Shown here: in pieces, positions 10,198 through 23,002 of the stretch | How the letters are laid out: the number at the start of each line of letters is the position of its first letter | Position numbering within the stretch: position 1 is the stretch's first letter | Assembly (NCBI RefSeq): GCF_010389155.1 | Contig: NC_057762.1 | Location: 36,640,055 to 36,704,054 of the forward strand | Direction: 5' to 3' | Source of the DNA: Erigeron canadensis | Lineage: Eukaryota > Streptophyta > Magnoliopsida > Asterales > Asteraceae | Length of the DNA: 64,000 bases | Program-made: the position numbers and the translations under genes | Notes under the pieces: model-generated | Databases searched by the model: none | Told to the model about the DNA's origin: nothing | What the model saw: the letters and a program-made list of their open reading frames with translations, nothing else

Positions 10198-13100
10198 AAA
10201 TGGTTTAAGTGAACCAAGGACTATAGGTATGCCATAGGAATTGGACTTAAACCGATAAGGAACAAAGTAGGCTCAAGTATGTATACTTAGCCATTGAGAT
10301 GAAATGCTTTTAGGACGGGCTGGGATGAGTGAGAACATAGGATTAAGGCTTTATGTTCCTTGATGTGTTTTTATGTGTATACTCCTGTTTGTGTAGCCCT
10401 TATTCCTCTGTTTCTCGCGCTCCCCGTCGCCAACTATTCTATTGCTATGAAAGACGTCCTGTGAAAGGTAAGGTGCTAATACTCTATTTGAAATTGATGA
10501 CTTGTGCTTCATATTACACGGACTTTTGCTGAGATGCACAAAACTTGAAGGATTTTGTGAAAATAAGATGATACACAAATGTGGGAACGAACGCGCGTGT
10601 GAAAGGATACAATTACAATTATGGTCCGGAACATAGTTGCAAGCGTATCATGACGCGAGTGTGTTTGTATGACCATGCTTGTGTAGACTGGTGTACAAAG
10701 TAATGAAGTGGGAGAGATTTTTATGGATTATACCCCTATTTGTCAAGAGTAAATATCGTGTTACAACTTTAGTGGTGTTGATGCTTCAAGTGTATGGAAA
10801 TGGATGAAGATAGATGGAAAGTGATAGCCGAATGAAATGTTTATGATGAATAATGATGTACATGAAGTTGAACGAAGTGATTGGTAGTCAATGTAGTCGA
10901 GTCTACTAGTTAAAGGACATGGATTTGAAGTTTGAAAATAAAATTGATGCTGGTTACTTGAAGGATTATAAGTAGGTGATGCATAGAAGGGTTACCGGGC
11001 ACACGTATGAAAGGATATAGTTATAATTCCGGTCGCGAACGTAATTGTAAATGTATCCCGAAATGTGTGTTGGTGAGACTGTCTATGTTGATCCGAATGA
11101 GGTAAAGATGAGAATGTTGGAATCACAGAAAGGCATCATGTTTAACCGCGGGAGGTGTAGACACGTATGAATGGAATGAAGAATGATGAAGTTAACACTA
11201 CGGTTGATTGGACTTTTAACCATGAAGCTCTTCAATTCTATGGACACTATAATATGATGTGAAGTCACCTTCGAGATGTGAAGGGTTGAAGTCATGCTAG
11301 AGTGTAAGGAAAAACGTTTAGCTTTCGTTTGGAACTAGCTTTCTGGGTTATCGATAGAATGCGGCACATGTTTTGGCCTGTTTTGGATTCGCGACTCGTT
11401 AAACTTGATTTCTCTACGGGACGATATATGACGATTGGGACGAGTATCTACAGGTGGAGATTCTTCCGTATATTGCACGGATGTAAGGGCAATGTTGAGA
11501 TCTTATAATAGTTATTGTTAAAGTATATGAAGTAGAAGTACTCAAGAGTATTTGGTTCCAAAGTGATCATGTCTCTAACCTGTGTGATTAACCATTTAAG
11601 GCGAACATTATACTTCTAAAGTCGAGGTTACACGTAGTTTTGAGACGTTCTAATAAAGTTCTCCGTTTTGTTTTGATCGTGAGGTCAAACCCTCAATCGA
11701 TGTGTGACTAGTACTACTTCCATGCAAGTGCACCTTCTGTTTTTGCCCTCCCTTATAGGAAGAAGTTAAAGTTTTCGATTGTGAGATGTATTTCTTTCTA
11801 TAAAATGGATTTATAGTTTTGCTATCAACTGATAAAGGTGAAAGTTCCACTAATGCTATGTCTAACCTCATCATGACCCTATTGAGTTTCTCAAAGTACC
11901 TCCATGTTAACGACTGGTCTTTGCCATGTCATGAACTTGAGGGATAAAATTTAAAGTTTTCTTTAGATCAATCGATGCACGTATTCGATCCATTAATCAT
12001 CCTCCCAGGTATATATATCAAAGTCTTTGCTGAAAATCAGTCAATTCCATCCATATATTTCGTCCATACCTGGACTTGTTGAGTTTTGATTGATAGGGAA
12101 CGTTGGTGTTGTTAGATTTGACGATTTCGGGTCATTCGGTGATTGTTATTGCAATCAATATGTATCTTGAGATCCCTACAGGTATGAAGTTGCTTCCAAA
12201 GTCATTTAAATGTTCAAATGGAACCAATATATGGTTCACATCTGGTCTTAAGGCTTGTATGGATTCGATTACATTTGTGAGTCGATTTAGGTCAATCGGG
12301 CGTCAAATCGGATGTAAAAGGAGTATAATGAATCTGTAGCTCAATTGATGATTTCATAATGATAACCAGGTCATAATTTGATGTGTGTGAGCTGTAAAGG
12401 TCGTTGTGGCATGACTTGAAAGGTTGATGGCGGAAATGGTTTGCAAAACGAAGAGATTATTGGTCTGAAAATTGAGTCATATTGCAAGAAAGATATCTTC
12501 CTTATATGAACGATTTAGAAGTTTAATCTTACCTTTCTGGAAACCTCTATGTGTCCCCTAAATTTGATATGAACAAAGTTTCTAGTGATTTTGCCTAGAG
12601 ATATGCGAAAAACGTCGATTTCCAGAAGTGGTCAGGTTTCTGACGAATTCTGCAGACTTGCCTTGCAAATGTCACAACTTATGCATTAGAGCTCTTCGAG
12701 AGTCAACCCTTGCATTTTTGAAAAGGTCTTTTAGTTTTATTCATTTGTTAAGAACTGAGTTTTGTCTCGTTTGGTCATCTTATGACCCAAAAGTTGTACT
12801 TAAGGAGGTTTATGAACCATGGTGACGTGCTTACTTGGATGCCATCTGAAACGTGATACGACCTTTTGTGATACGACGTGTTGTAAATCTTTTATGTGAA
12901 CGTGTGATGGGGCTAGAAGCCTACACAGGACGCCGAAAGTTCCGCTACAAAAGTAATTATTTAATGATCCCTTAACGAAAGTGAGGAAACGCGTCATTTA
13001 TGGATTAAGAGACGAAATTTTGCGGGAAGGTTGAAGGTAATGATATCAACCATTATTAAATTGGTTAACCAAGAATGTTTATTCCCCGATGAACTATTGT

Positions 13101-13981
13101 ACCATTTCATTGGACATGAAAGAAAAGGAAGTTCGTTAAGAAGTCCTCTTAAAGTGTGAAAGCTAATTGTTGAATGCTTCGAATTGAGACGACTGTTATG
13201 TAAACAAAATTTTTAGATATGTTTTGGAAAAGTATGTAAGGAATGGTGAATTCAAATGGTGTCTATAACCCTTAGATGGATGGGAACGAGAAAGGATGAT
13301 CTAGAAACTTGGGAAAATCATATGATCATGTGTTAGTGCGTTGAGATTTTCATATACCATTGTTGAGTTCACATATAATGGCAACTACGATGTAGGTGTG
13401 GATGTCAGTTCATAATATGACCTATTATTGAAAGGAAAGTTGTAGAGCCATATGACATGAAATAGCCGCTCCTAAAGTTAATATTGTTGAACGACTGTTT
13501 AATTAGCTCAAAATCGATCGAAGATTTTGTGGTGAGCAAAGAAAGCTTATGTTGAACAAGTGAGTATAATGGTTTAACCATAAGACCCTATGGAGGGATA
13601 TATTATGCATCGAAAGTCATGGTGAGCAAACCGTTGTTCAATGAATCGTGTGAGTTATATTACAAGTTAATGAGAATAGGTGTCGAAAGGGCTCCTTCAC
13701 CAAATGAATAGTTTTCAATAGAATGTAAATTGTATACTACTTATGAAGGTTGGATAATTGGGTTGACTACCTAGTTGACTTAAAGATTGAACCAAATAAA
13801 TGACGAAATGGTTAAAATGAAAAGTGAAAGTAGAAAAGACTATGTAAAGAGCTAAATGAGTTTGGTCATGCTAAATTAAAGAACGACCCAAGGGAATTCT
13901 GAAATGATATGATAAAGTTAAGGACACGGACAAGTTATTTATATACGAGTGGCGAAATGATTCCGAGGACGGAATCCTCTT

Positions 13982-13991
13982 AAGGGGGAGG
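13982..13991 (+). other. polypurine tract
   Basis: AAGGGGGAGG ends 4 nt before the TG of the 3' LTR, the expected plus-strand primer. Confidence 0.85.
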
Positions 13992-13995
13992 TAAT

Positions 13996-16750
13996 TGTAA
14001 CATCCCGAACTTTTAATTAACGGTTGACTTAAGTCGTTAAGTCAACACCATGAGTCCGTTATGTCTCCAGACGATGTGATGCTCACGTATGATTAATGTG
14101 CTATGTGTGTAAGGTTTTAAAGCCTTAATGATTCATGTGTTAATGTGTCTAAAGGTATATTTTAATGTCTTTGGAGGTGCTTAAAGTGTTTAATGTGTTG
14201 TAAGTATTCCCAATGGGTGTTTTGAACTAAATATGAGCCGTAAGGAAGCCTAAGGACTAGTTTTAACATAGGTGGAAACTAAAAAACGGGATTAGGGTCT
14301 TGGAGCAGGTCATTAGCTTCTAATTACTCATATTATCCTTTCCTCTTTGAGCCCTAACCATTCCCCATTGCCATAATCAATTCCTTATTCGATTTCATCT
14401 TCGTTTGGTTGATTCGAGAGTGTTTTGATCAAGTTTCTACACTCTCTTTGTAATCTCCAGGTATCCCAGGTATAATAACATTGATTTCATGTCCTTTCAA
14501 TCCCTTGATTCGATTCATAACTGATCTAGGTCTTTAGAGGGTTGATTGGAGTCAAAAACATGAGTTTTAATCGATTCGGTAACCTAAAATGATTGTTGTT
14601 GTGTTGCAAATCAATTGGATGTTGAGGGTTGTTTTCATGACATCATTAGAGTCTTAAAATGATGAATTTTGAGGGTTAAAAGTCGTTCATAAGGTTTGGG
14701 GTCGTTTGGGGTGTGTTTGGTTAAGTTTTGGAGGTTAAACAATGAGGTTTGTGCTGAAAAGGGGCTAGCTGCGGCGCAGCTACTAAGCTGCGGCGCAACT
14801 GGAAACCAGTGACACATAGCTGCGACGCAACTTAGTAGTTGCGACGCAATAGCGACGGAATTTTCAAATGGCCATAACTTTTAAACCGTAACTCCGTTTT
14901 TAACAAATAAGCTATCCACGGAATCGTAAGAGAGTCTACTTTCTAATGGTTATGTTTTCAAAAGATGATTGTGATGTCAAGTTTCCAGAAAGGTTAATAT
15001 AGTGAGTGAATGTCGAGTTTCGTCAAGTTATGTAAGCTTTAAAGTATTAATCGAATGTCCGATGCATCAAGCATTGTCATGAGTCATGTTTATAGGTATT
15101 TAGACGTGATTCATGACCATAAGTGAGTGGGTATTTATTAGCTCATTATGTCGTTTAATGATTATAGGTAGTCGGGAATACTTGCAAAGCTCGGTAACTT
15201 ACGTTATCATTTGTTGTGTGCTTCTACGAGGTAAGATACACTACTTTGACACGCTGAGGGTTCAACAAAAACATAGTTTTCGTATAATAACTTCCCCAAA
15301 TGGTATCTTGTTTGCTTATGTGTATTCGGGATTATACGGGAGGTGATATGGGCTATGTAGATGCATATTGAAGCCTGAAATGCTACCCCAATGATATGTA
15401 CTGATATGAGATGCTATGTAGGCTTAATAGATGACATGAAATATGATATGAGATAATAGGTGTTTTGCAACGATATATGACATGAGATGATAGATGATAT
15501 GAAATGATGTACGATCTATGATGATAAATAATATGCAATGTTGTAATGATATACGATATGCAATGATATATGATGATGTACATTATGTAACAATGCATGC
15601 GATGTAATGATATGCTATGAAATGCTATGTAATGTCTTGAGATGAAGTGAAATGTGTTATATGTTGATGATATGTAAAGTGTGCATGACTACATGGCTTA
15701 TTCATCTAGTTCACTAGACTTGTTAAGTTGCCATGACACGTGCACGTTTAAGGGCCCAAACGTAAAAAGATGATATGTGATGATGTTTAGGTAACGTGGA
15801 CATCTAAACTATATGTGATGTAAACCGAGCTCGTATATGATATGAAAGTGTTAAGCTTAACCCGTACTTGCCCTTGCCCGGCGGGTGCGTATATGGTTGT
15901 TTGGGTGGCTCCTTGCAACATAATTACGTGGTTTGAGTATCTCCGGGTGGCGTGATTAACCACCAATGTCTTTGAACATACGGACTACTCCTGGATTGGC
16001 TTGCCATTCCTTAACGACATTGATGGACAACTGAAAAGCTTATCCATCCAGTCGGGTGTGAGGTTTCCTGTTAGGTCCTATGACCGCCTACACACAAACT
16101 TACACCTTATATGTGATGAGTGACTTATGTCACACCTAATGTAAGTGACTTATGTCACACTATTCGATGATGCTTATATGATATATGTGAAGTAAAAGAT
16201 GACTAGGCACATTTAGGAGGACCCATCCTAATATGAAAGATGTTGATGCTATGATATGTATGTGAGACGATATGTTTGATGATAGGTGCCTTACGATTTA
16301 ATATGACTTTTATATAATGTCTTAAATGGACAAACGTTTCATAAATTATGTGTTATCTTACTTAGCTAATTCGTTAGCTAACACTTGCTCTTTTAAATGT
16401 GTTGTGCCCTCAGGTCCAACAATAGTGAGCAGGTAGATGTGAGAAGATGTGAGGCATGGGTAGATGATCTTGAAACTAGCTATAGTTTACCCATAGTGGC
16501 TGCTCGCTTTAGATATTTGCTTTATGTTTAAATATTAATGACTTGTATTGATAATGTATATGGTTGCTTAATGTTGGGCAACCAATGGATTTCCATTTGG
16601 ACTTATTTTGATGATATGGCTAGTAACACCATTTAATGAATAAACCAAACAGATTTTACTGGTTTGGACTTTTAAAGTTAATTCCGCTTCTTTTAACGCC
16701 GTTAGGCAAAGGTTTTTGGAAATCCTTGTTTTTAAATGTTGGGTGTTACA
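13996..16750 (+). repeat. 3' LTR
   Basis: A 2755-bp repeat ending GGGTGTTACA, followed by the second CTCAG target copy. See the 5' LTR for comparison. Confidence 0.93.
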
Positions 16751-16755
16751 CTCAG

Positions 16756-16890
16756 TCACTAAAATAACAACAATACGTCTTTTTATAACAATTAGTTTTA
16801 AATCAATAACCACCGCCACTGTCACTACCGACACCGACATCACCTGTCGCCGCCGGTATCACCACCGCAATGTCGCATCGCGCGAACTTA
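16756..16890 (+). repeat. triplet-rich core interrupted by the LTR element
   Basis: Just beyond the LTR insertion comes aatcaataaccaccgccac, CGCC/ACC triplets and a cgcatcgcgcg tail, the family core. The 5' part of this copy should lie left of 7425, so the retrotransposon is nested in an older repeat. Confidence 0.4.
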
Positions 16891-17505
16891 TAACTTGTAC
16901 TTAAAAGTTTATACTTTTACTGCAATATTTCTTTCCAAACTTTCTAGTTTCCATATATAATGTATATCGCAAGCGAGTTGGGTTAAATACTAATTAAAGC
17001 TGTAACTTTGGATCCTCCTTTTTGTAAAAGACGGTAACTTGATTTAGTCTTTCTCATGATTCCTTTAAGCGATTTTTCCAGTTATAAACACTAATTAAAG
17101 CTCTAATGGGGTACTTTGCTAAAACTTAATTGGTTAAGAGAAACAATTTAAGGAAGAAAGGTTAAGAGAAACAAATTTATTTTATCGTTTTTTACCTAAA
17201 TGAAGCTGGTTATGTATGAGGTTTTACCTGTAAAATTATGAGTTCTAATTCTTAAGCTAATACCGATTGATATATGAGGTTTTACCCCAAAAATTATGAG
17301 TTTAAATTCTTAGAATGGTACATCTTTCAGGCTTTTTCTTAAGAATGCTAGTATGCGATAATCGTATCTACATTAGTTGATGACGTCACAAACTTAGCAA
17401 TTAAGGTTTGGAAAGAAACACGCTGGGCCTAAAATTGAAAGAAAACAGAGATGCTTGTGGATTACAAAAGATGTACGAAAGTGGTAGTTGTTAATATATT
17501 CTCCA
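16891..17505. other. intergenic DNA
   Basis: Contains two imperfect copies of gaggttttacc..aaaattatgag (about 17219 and 17277). No gene or element boundary is supported. Confidence 0.35.
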
Positions 17506-17757
17506 TCTATACTCTTATAAAAAGATTATCTACTCCCTTAAAAATAGAAAGTGTTACACAATAATTACATATAAAAGTATGAAATTGCCTTTAATAAACA
17601 TTTCCTATCGAAAGGGTTATTATGGATTATCAAATTTGTGCTTAATGAATTAATTTACATTTTAAATCCTTATTTTATAAAATATTTCCGCTATTATTTA
17701 TACATCAACTTACATCATTCGACATCATATCCGCCACATTGCGCGGATACCGTGCTC
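17506..17757 (+). mobile_element. short Helitron-like element
   Basis: Begins A|TCTATACTCTTATAAAAAG, closely like the 5' end of the element at 1126, passes through the acatcaacttacatc words and ends with a cattgcgcggataccgtgc hairpin-type tail. About 250 bp, non-coding. The 3' border is approximate. Confidence 0.5.
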
Positions 17758-18305
17758 ATTTACAATTACAATTATACATCCACTAATAATTTATCAAATT
17801 GTATATATGTAACTTGATTGATTTTATCCATGTACTCTAATAATACAAAATGGCCCATTGAATTTGTCTAAATTAATTATTAAAGTATATTGTTTTTCTA
17901 TAAATTCCATTAATTACCGTTAAATTTCAGATTTTGCTAAATTAGTTATGCTTTTCATTAAACAATGAGTTTGTAAGGTAACGGTATATGAGTTGATCCA
18001 TCAATTATAAGTCAATGGATTTAAATCTTTTAGGACATAAACATTATGATTTCTCTAATATGTACTCGTATAATGAAAATCTATACCATATCATCAAATA
18101 CTTAACCTTTTATCTTGAAATTTAAACTTCTAACTACAACAAATTTATTATTCATATTTTATACTAATTGTTTATATAAGATGGTAAGGTTTTTACTTAC
18201 TATCACATATAAGTAAATGAGAGATTACATGTAATTACATGTAACCAAGTAAACAAAAACTAATTAATGAACTTTTTATTAATCGTATATAAACAAATAT
18301 TACAT

Positions 18306-18327
18306 TATATATATATATATATATATA
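18306..18327. repeat. (TA)n microsatellite
   Basis: About eleven perfect TA units. Confidence 0.85.
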
Positions 18328-18465
18328 AAAGTATGTAACCAAGTAAAATAAAAAATTAATTCGGTCAACAATGTCATCCCATCAACCGATTATACTTGTT
18401 GAAGATTTATAAAATTATTTACTGGCACATCACATTCAAAGTACATTATATATATAACAATCCCA

Positions 18466-20019
18466 ATTTGGATTGCTACAGTGTCGGTTTAGTTTGCTAC
18501 AGTGCCGGCTCAGTTACACTAACTGGCTTGGTTGGCTAATGGTACAAACACATATGCATAAGGTACAACACACTTTTAACATTGCTTATTTACACTTACT
18601 AAGCAGCAGGTACAACTTACAAAGCATACCCATATACATATCAATACTGAATTACCGATAAACATAAAACACCAAATCTTCCATTAACCACCGCCATCCG
18701 CCGGTAATCAGCGCCGGTCTTCTTTAATCAAAGAACCAGAACTGTAGCAACTCAGTAGTAACATCAAATCTATGCTACTCGTACTATAGCAACTCGCTAC
18801 TGATGCAACTCAAACCGACAAATCTGAAAACAAACCACCAGCATGAATCATCGCCGGAATAGCTGCCGCAACTCAAAGAGACTAAAGAAGTTCCTGATAA
18901 AAAAAATTAAAAAACAACCACAACTCTTTGCGTTGAAAAAAAACTTACGGGCTTGCCGTTGGTTTTGATGGGTTTATGAGGGAAGGTGACTGATCCGGCG
19001 TAACGATGCATCTTCCGTAAACGACTACCACATGATAACAAAATCTAGATAGTGTGTAAAAATGAGTGAATAGCAACACCCAAAAAGGGTTTGGTCATTG
19101 TTTAAGCGTATACGAAGAAGATTTCAGAAGTTGTTATCTTAGGTTTTTTTTTTATAGATATAAAGAAATAAGATATGAAATTTGGAAGAGAATAAAAAAG
19201 GTGTAAGAAAGAAAAAAATACAAAGCAAACATCACGCAACAAAAGACTCTGTGTAAAACAACTTTTGAAGGGTAATATGATATTGTGAAAAATTAGAGAT
19301 GGTGATAAAACGGTGGGTAGGTAAAAAGAGAGATAATGTTATGGATTGAGTAATTGAATTGGATGTCAAAACTATGGGTGGAGAAAAAGTCATTTTCTTT
19401 TGTTTTTCTCAACACATGTCATTGTCTACAATGTTGAATAAAATATAGTTGGCAAAAGCTATTAGATTTGGCTTATTGTGTTAGTTCTTTTTTTATTTTG
19501 AAACAAAAGTAATTTACAAGATTCATGTAAAAAATAAATCGATGTTGCCTTTATAAGTATACTTCAAACTATAGTTCAGATATATGCATAACTGATGCAA
19601 TGTTAAGACTATTTTGTTAGATTTTACATAGTTTGGGTTGATATATAGGACAATGACTCTTATTGTAAACACCCACGAGTTATTGCTTCTAATTTCATGA
19701 AGTTCACTCATGCACATAATAATAAATTTATAAATCTTATAATATTGATAGTTTAATAATGTTTAACAATTAAGTTCATTTCTTTTAAAAAAAATAGATA
19801 ATGAGTATTAATTTAAAAAGGTTTAAGATAAGTACGACACTTATAAATACAAAATATATATTGCATATGTGTGCATATATATTTTGGAAAATAAACAGCT
19901 ATGAATGTTCGTAATTTTTATGTAACATGTGCATTTTCGTCCGTTTTTAAAGTACATATAAAACTAACAAGGAACGCACACAAATTATGAGCCCCGGGCA
20001 ACGCCGGGTACTCAACTAG
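18466..20019 (+). mobile_element. Helitron, 3' end clear, 5' end uncertain
   Basis: The right end (19992-20019) has a perfect CCCGG / CCGGG stem with a 6-nt loop, then tactcaa and CTAG followed by a host T, which is diagnostic of a Helitron 3' terminus. The body includes repeated gctacagtg words (18474-18510) and GC-richer, possibly captured sequence at 18680-19030. I could not fix the TC start: it may be near 18466 or further left. No RepHel frame is present. Confidence 0.5.
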
Positions 20020-20138
20020 TTATAAAACATTTACAAAATTTCTTAAGTTTTTATAATTTAAGAGGTAAATATAACTAACATACCTCTACAATTTAAACCA
20101 TAGTCAATATACTCTTATTATTCTTGTTAATTACATAA

Positions 20139-20983
20139 GAGAAAATTACATTTTTGGTCTTTCAAGTTAGCAGGATTTTCAGTTATTGCTCTTAAGTGAA
20201 TTAATTACAGAAAAATCCCTCAAGTTGGTTAATTTTTCACTTTTCACCCCATGACTAACAACCGTCTATTAGGTCCGTTAAGTGAGAGACAGATTTGTTA
20301 TTTCATCATGGTCCCTTCTTTTTCTTCTTCCACACTTAAAAAGAAAACCAGATTCATCAAGTTTTGCAGAAAACAAAATGTCAACTGTAGTCACTACGGG
20401 CGGAAATTTCATGTAGGAAAAAATTAAAATATGGATTTATCTCTTGTTTATTCGAATCGGAACATGGAACATGTTGCAATCGACTCGTAAATCAATCGAG
20501 CATGAACCCTAGACAAAATATCTGATCTAGACTTACGTCGGAAAAACTTGGCTCGCCGAAAAATTGTAACAACTTAAGTGATTAAAACAAATATAAATTG
20601 TGTGTTTGAATTCATACAAATCTAGCCAAAACCGATCCCGATCCAAGCAATTCCGAATCCAAAAACCCTTGTTTTCGATCTAAGATGTGTGTGTGTCGAG
20701 CGTGTGTTTGTGTGTGCTCGGTGTGTGTTTTTCAGTTGATATTTAGTTTTTTGGTCGCCGTGATTTTCAAAATTTGGGTTTGTGTTTGAGTGTGAAAGAA
20801 GAAGAAGGGATCAAGGTGAACTAACGAATTTGCACCTCACTTAACGGACCTAATAGACGGTTGTTAGTCACGGAATGAAAAGTGAAAAAATGGACCTACT
20901 TCAGGGTTTTTCTGTAATTAATTCACTTAAGGGTGATAATTGAAAATCCTGCCAACTTGAGGGACCAAAAATGTAATTTTCTC
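20139..20983. mobile_element. non-autonomous Mutator-like element with long TIRs
   Basis: Terminal inverted repeats of about 148 bp start GAGAAAATTACATTTTTGGT on both sides. A perfect 9-bp target duplication ATTACATAA flanks them (20130-20138 and 20984-20992). Long TIRs with 9-bp duplications are the signature of Mutator-like elements. The interior of about 550 bp has no transposase frame. Confidence 0.9.
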
Positions 20984-21035
20984 ATTACATAATTAGTTAA
21001 ACTTTTTTATTTCTATATCTAATTCATTTATTAAG

Positions 21036-21256
21036 CCAATGATGACTAGTCTAGTTGTTTAAAGACATCTCAGGTTTTACCCAAGGTGTTGAGTTTGATC
21101 CTTATGAATGATAAGTCTTGGATTTTTTTCTCCGAATACTTGTAACGGCCCATGGTGAACATCTCGTTGTCTAGGATGCGTACAAGGTTTCACTCTTATA
21201 CGGTGAGGTTTCCATGATGTCGCATACCGACTGAATGTTCGGAATTTTTTTTTTTC
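21036..21256 (+). mobile_element. tRNA-derived SINE
   Basis: A tRNA-like head has an A-box-like segment (gactagtctagttg..aaagac) and a B-box-like gagtttgatcct about 40 bp later, then a body with atctcgttgtctaggatgcg and a 3' run of T. This is the layout of plant Pol III SINEs. Target duplications were not resolved. Confidence 0.6.
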
Positions 21257-21615
21257 ATTTATTACCAACTTAGAATTTTTAACTTATGCTTCTAATTTTT
21301 ATTATCTAAATCACATAAAAATGTGTTTTATAATATATGATTTTTTTTTTTGTAATTAAAATACACGTAAAATAATCAGTTATTTATTATCAAGGAATTG
21401 CTAAAACACATTAATCTATTAATACTATTTTCTAGTTCATTCAAACATTTTGTTTCTTTCCAAAAAGTATACCAATAAAAAACTACATGGGAAAATTACT
21501 ATAAAAATCACCGGAAACTATGAATATAAAACTTTCTTAATGTTATATTGTACCCAATATCATACTAATTTTATTAACTATAATGATAGTTTGTTGTTCA
21601 TAAATTTCAATTAAC

Positions 21616-21850
21616 CTTTTTTTTTTTTTGAACGTTGAGATTTTATTGATTTATGATCTAGCAATACGCTAAAGATATAAAAGAGTACGGACTGAAGCGT
21701 TTGAAAGCATTACAAATTAATTAGGAGAACTAGAAAGAAAAGGAGCACCATCTAATTTGTGAGCACGGTTTGTTAGCCAAGGGTAACTTGTTCCTTTTAC
21801 TCCTTGACTGCATAGCGGGTGGACCTAAGTAAAGTAAGAAAAAGGGGTCG
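21616..21850 (-). repeat. polyadenylated retroposon 3' end (LINE-like or processed copy)
   Basis: On the minus strand the sequence ends atcaataaaatctcaacgtt, then a run of at least 12 A, i.e. an AATAAA-type signal followed by a genomic poly(A) tail. The upstream 200 bp has no recognisable protein. It may be a 5'-truncated LINE or a processed RNA copy. Confidence 0.4.
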
Positions 21851-22381
21851 GAGAAAAGAAAATGGCATCTTTTTATCTTCTATCGGGACAAGTAACCATG
21901 CGTTTGTCTTGGTCCATAACTCCATATGGTCATCTTAAACAAAAAATAGAATTGTGAGGCCATGAATGATTCTTGAAGATACATGTTTATTTAGCTTTCT
22001 CTAAAAGATACTTTCATCCCTTCTTGATTCATTTGATATTTTGGTTCTATTTCTTTTAAAAGTATGTTTTGCTAGTATGTGTTTCAAGGGGTTCCTCTAA
22101 AATGAAATACCGATATATGAAAGAAAATGTTGTTAAAAACAAACATCTTGTTATTAATAAGAAAACAAAAATCATAGCCACTACACATTCATACATTTAT
22201 TTTACACACAATATCTTCCTTTTATTTTTCTTCATAACGAGTCAACGATTAATAAACTTTTAATGACCAATGTAAATTTACTATGACACTAAGAACCTTT
22301 GATGGTCTTATGCATAAATCATTTAAGTTACTTTAGTCAATTACTCAATGTTATGTTTACCAATTCAGGGACTCATAATTA

Positions 22382-22593
22382 CTCCCTCTATCCCATTTTA
22401 GTTGTCATGTTGACTAACTTTGACCGTAAATAACTTTGTTTGCGTCATGTTACACTTGATATAAAATATATGAATGGATTAGGTTTTTAGTGTACTTCTC
22501 GTTCATTTAAGTTTCATCAACTACTATTTAGTACAAACAAAGTTATTTACGATCAAAGTTAGTCAACATGACAACTAAAATGAGATAGAGGAG
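22382..22593. mobile_element. Stowaway MITE (Tc1/mariner)
   Basis: The ends CTCCCTCTATCCCATTTTAG and the inverted counterpart at the right lie between TA dinucleotides (22380-22381 and 22594-22595). The CTCCCTC start and TA target duplication define Stowaway. Length 212 bp with long internal complementarity. Confidence 0.92.
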
Positions 22594-23002
22594 TATTAAA
22601 AATTCTAATATTCTTTGACAACAATCTCAAAAGCATCTCACTCGAAAACATACTTCAAAGGGTAGCATTTATCAAATTCATGAAAGAACAAAATTTTAGA
22701 AAAACAAGACCTCCAAATATTTCATCGCACCGGTCTTTTATAACCACTTGAACGAGGCTAAAAGAGGGCATCCCCCACCATTGCCCAGTTACAATGCTGA
22801 ATGCTAACAGAAGGCAATGGATTTTCAAATGTGGGAACAAAAATTAGTAACCAAAATCAATGAATAGTCAAGTTTCTGGTATCACAGCAATTCATATTAA
22901 AGATGGACATACAATAACACAGAATTACACATCTCACTGTCCCAGGAAATTAATATGCCAGTATCAGAAAAAAATTCCGTAAAAGAACTAGTCTATTGAC
23001 TA

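Larger units (their letters stand above)
10184..13995 (+). other. LTR element interior without coding capacity
   Basis: No long frame on either strand. A roughly 90-bp segment is directly repeated (about 10590-10690 and 11000-11085), each containing a gaaaggata..aattacaatt-type word. The last codons before the polypurine tract (reading ..DSEDGILLRG) look like the usual C-terminus of a Gypsy polyprotein, suggesting decay or internal replacement of a once coding element. Confidence 0.6.
7430..16750 (+). mobile_element. non-coding LTR retrotransposon, complete
   Basis: The 9321-bp element is bounded by 2754- and 2755-bp direct LTRs that begin TGTAACATCCC and end GGGTGTTACA. It is flanked by a perfect 5-bp target duplication CTCAG (7425-7429 and 16751-16755). 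A primer-binding site follows the left LTR and a polypurine tract precedes the right LTR, so all cis signals for reverse transcription are present. The 3.8-kb interior has no frame longer than about 80 codons, hence no gag or pol. It must be moved by proteins of a related element. The LTR start and the long LTRs are reminiscent of Ty3/Gypsy (Tekay/Del-type) elements, and the size plan is like LARD-type derivatives, but without protein the superfamily is inference. The LTRs are nearly identical, so the insertion is recent. Confidence 0.93.

Noticed and set aside
10351..12997. Short frames of 60-78 codons inside the LTR element
   Set aside because: No gag, protease, reverse transcriptase, RNase H or integrase motif could be recognised in any of them.
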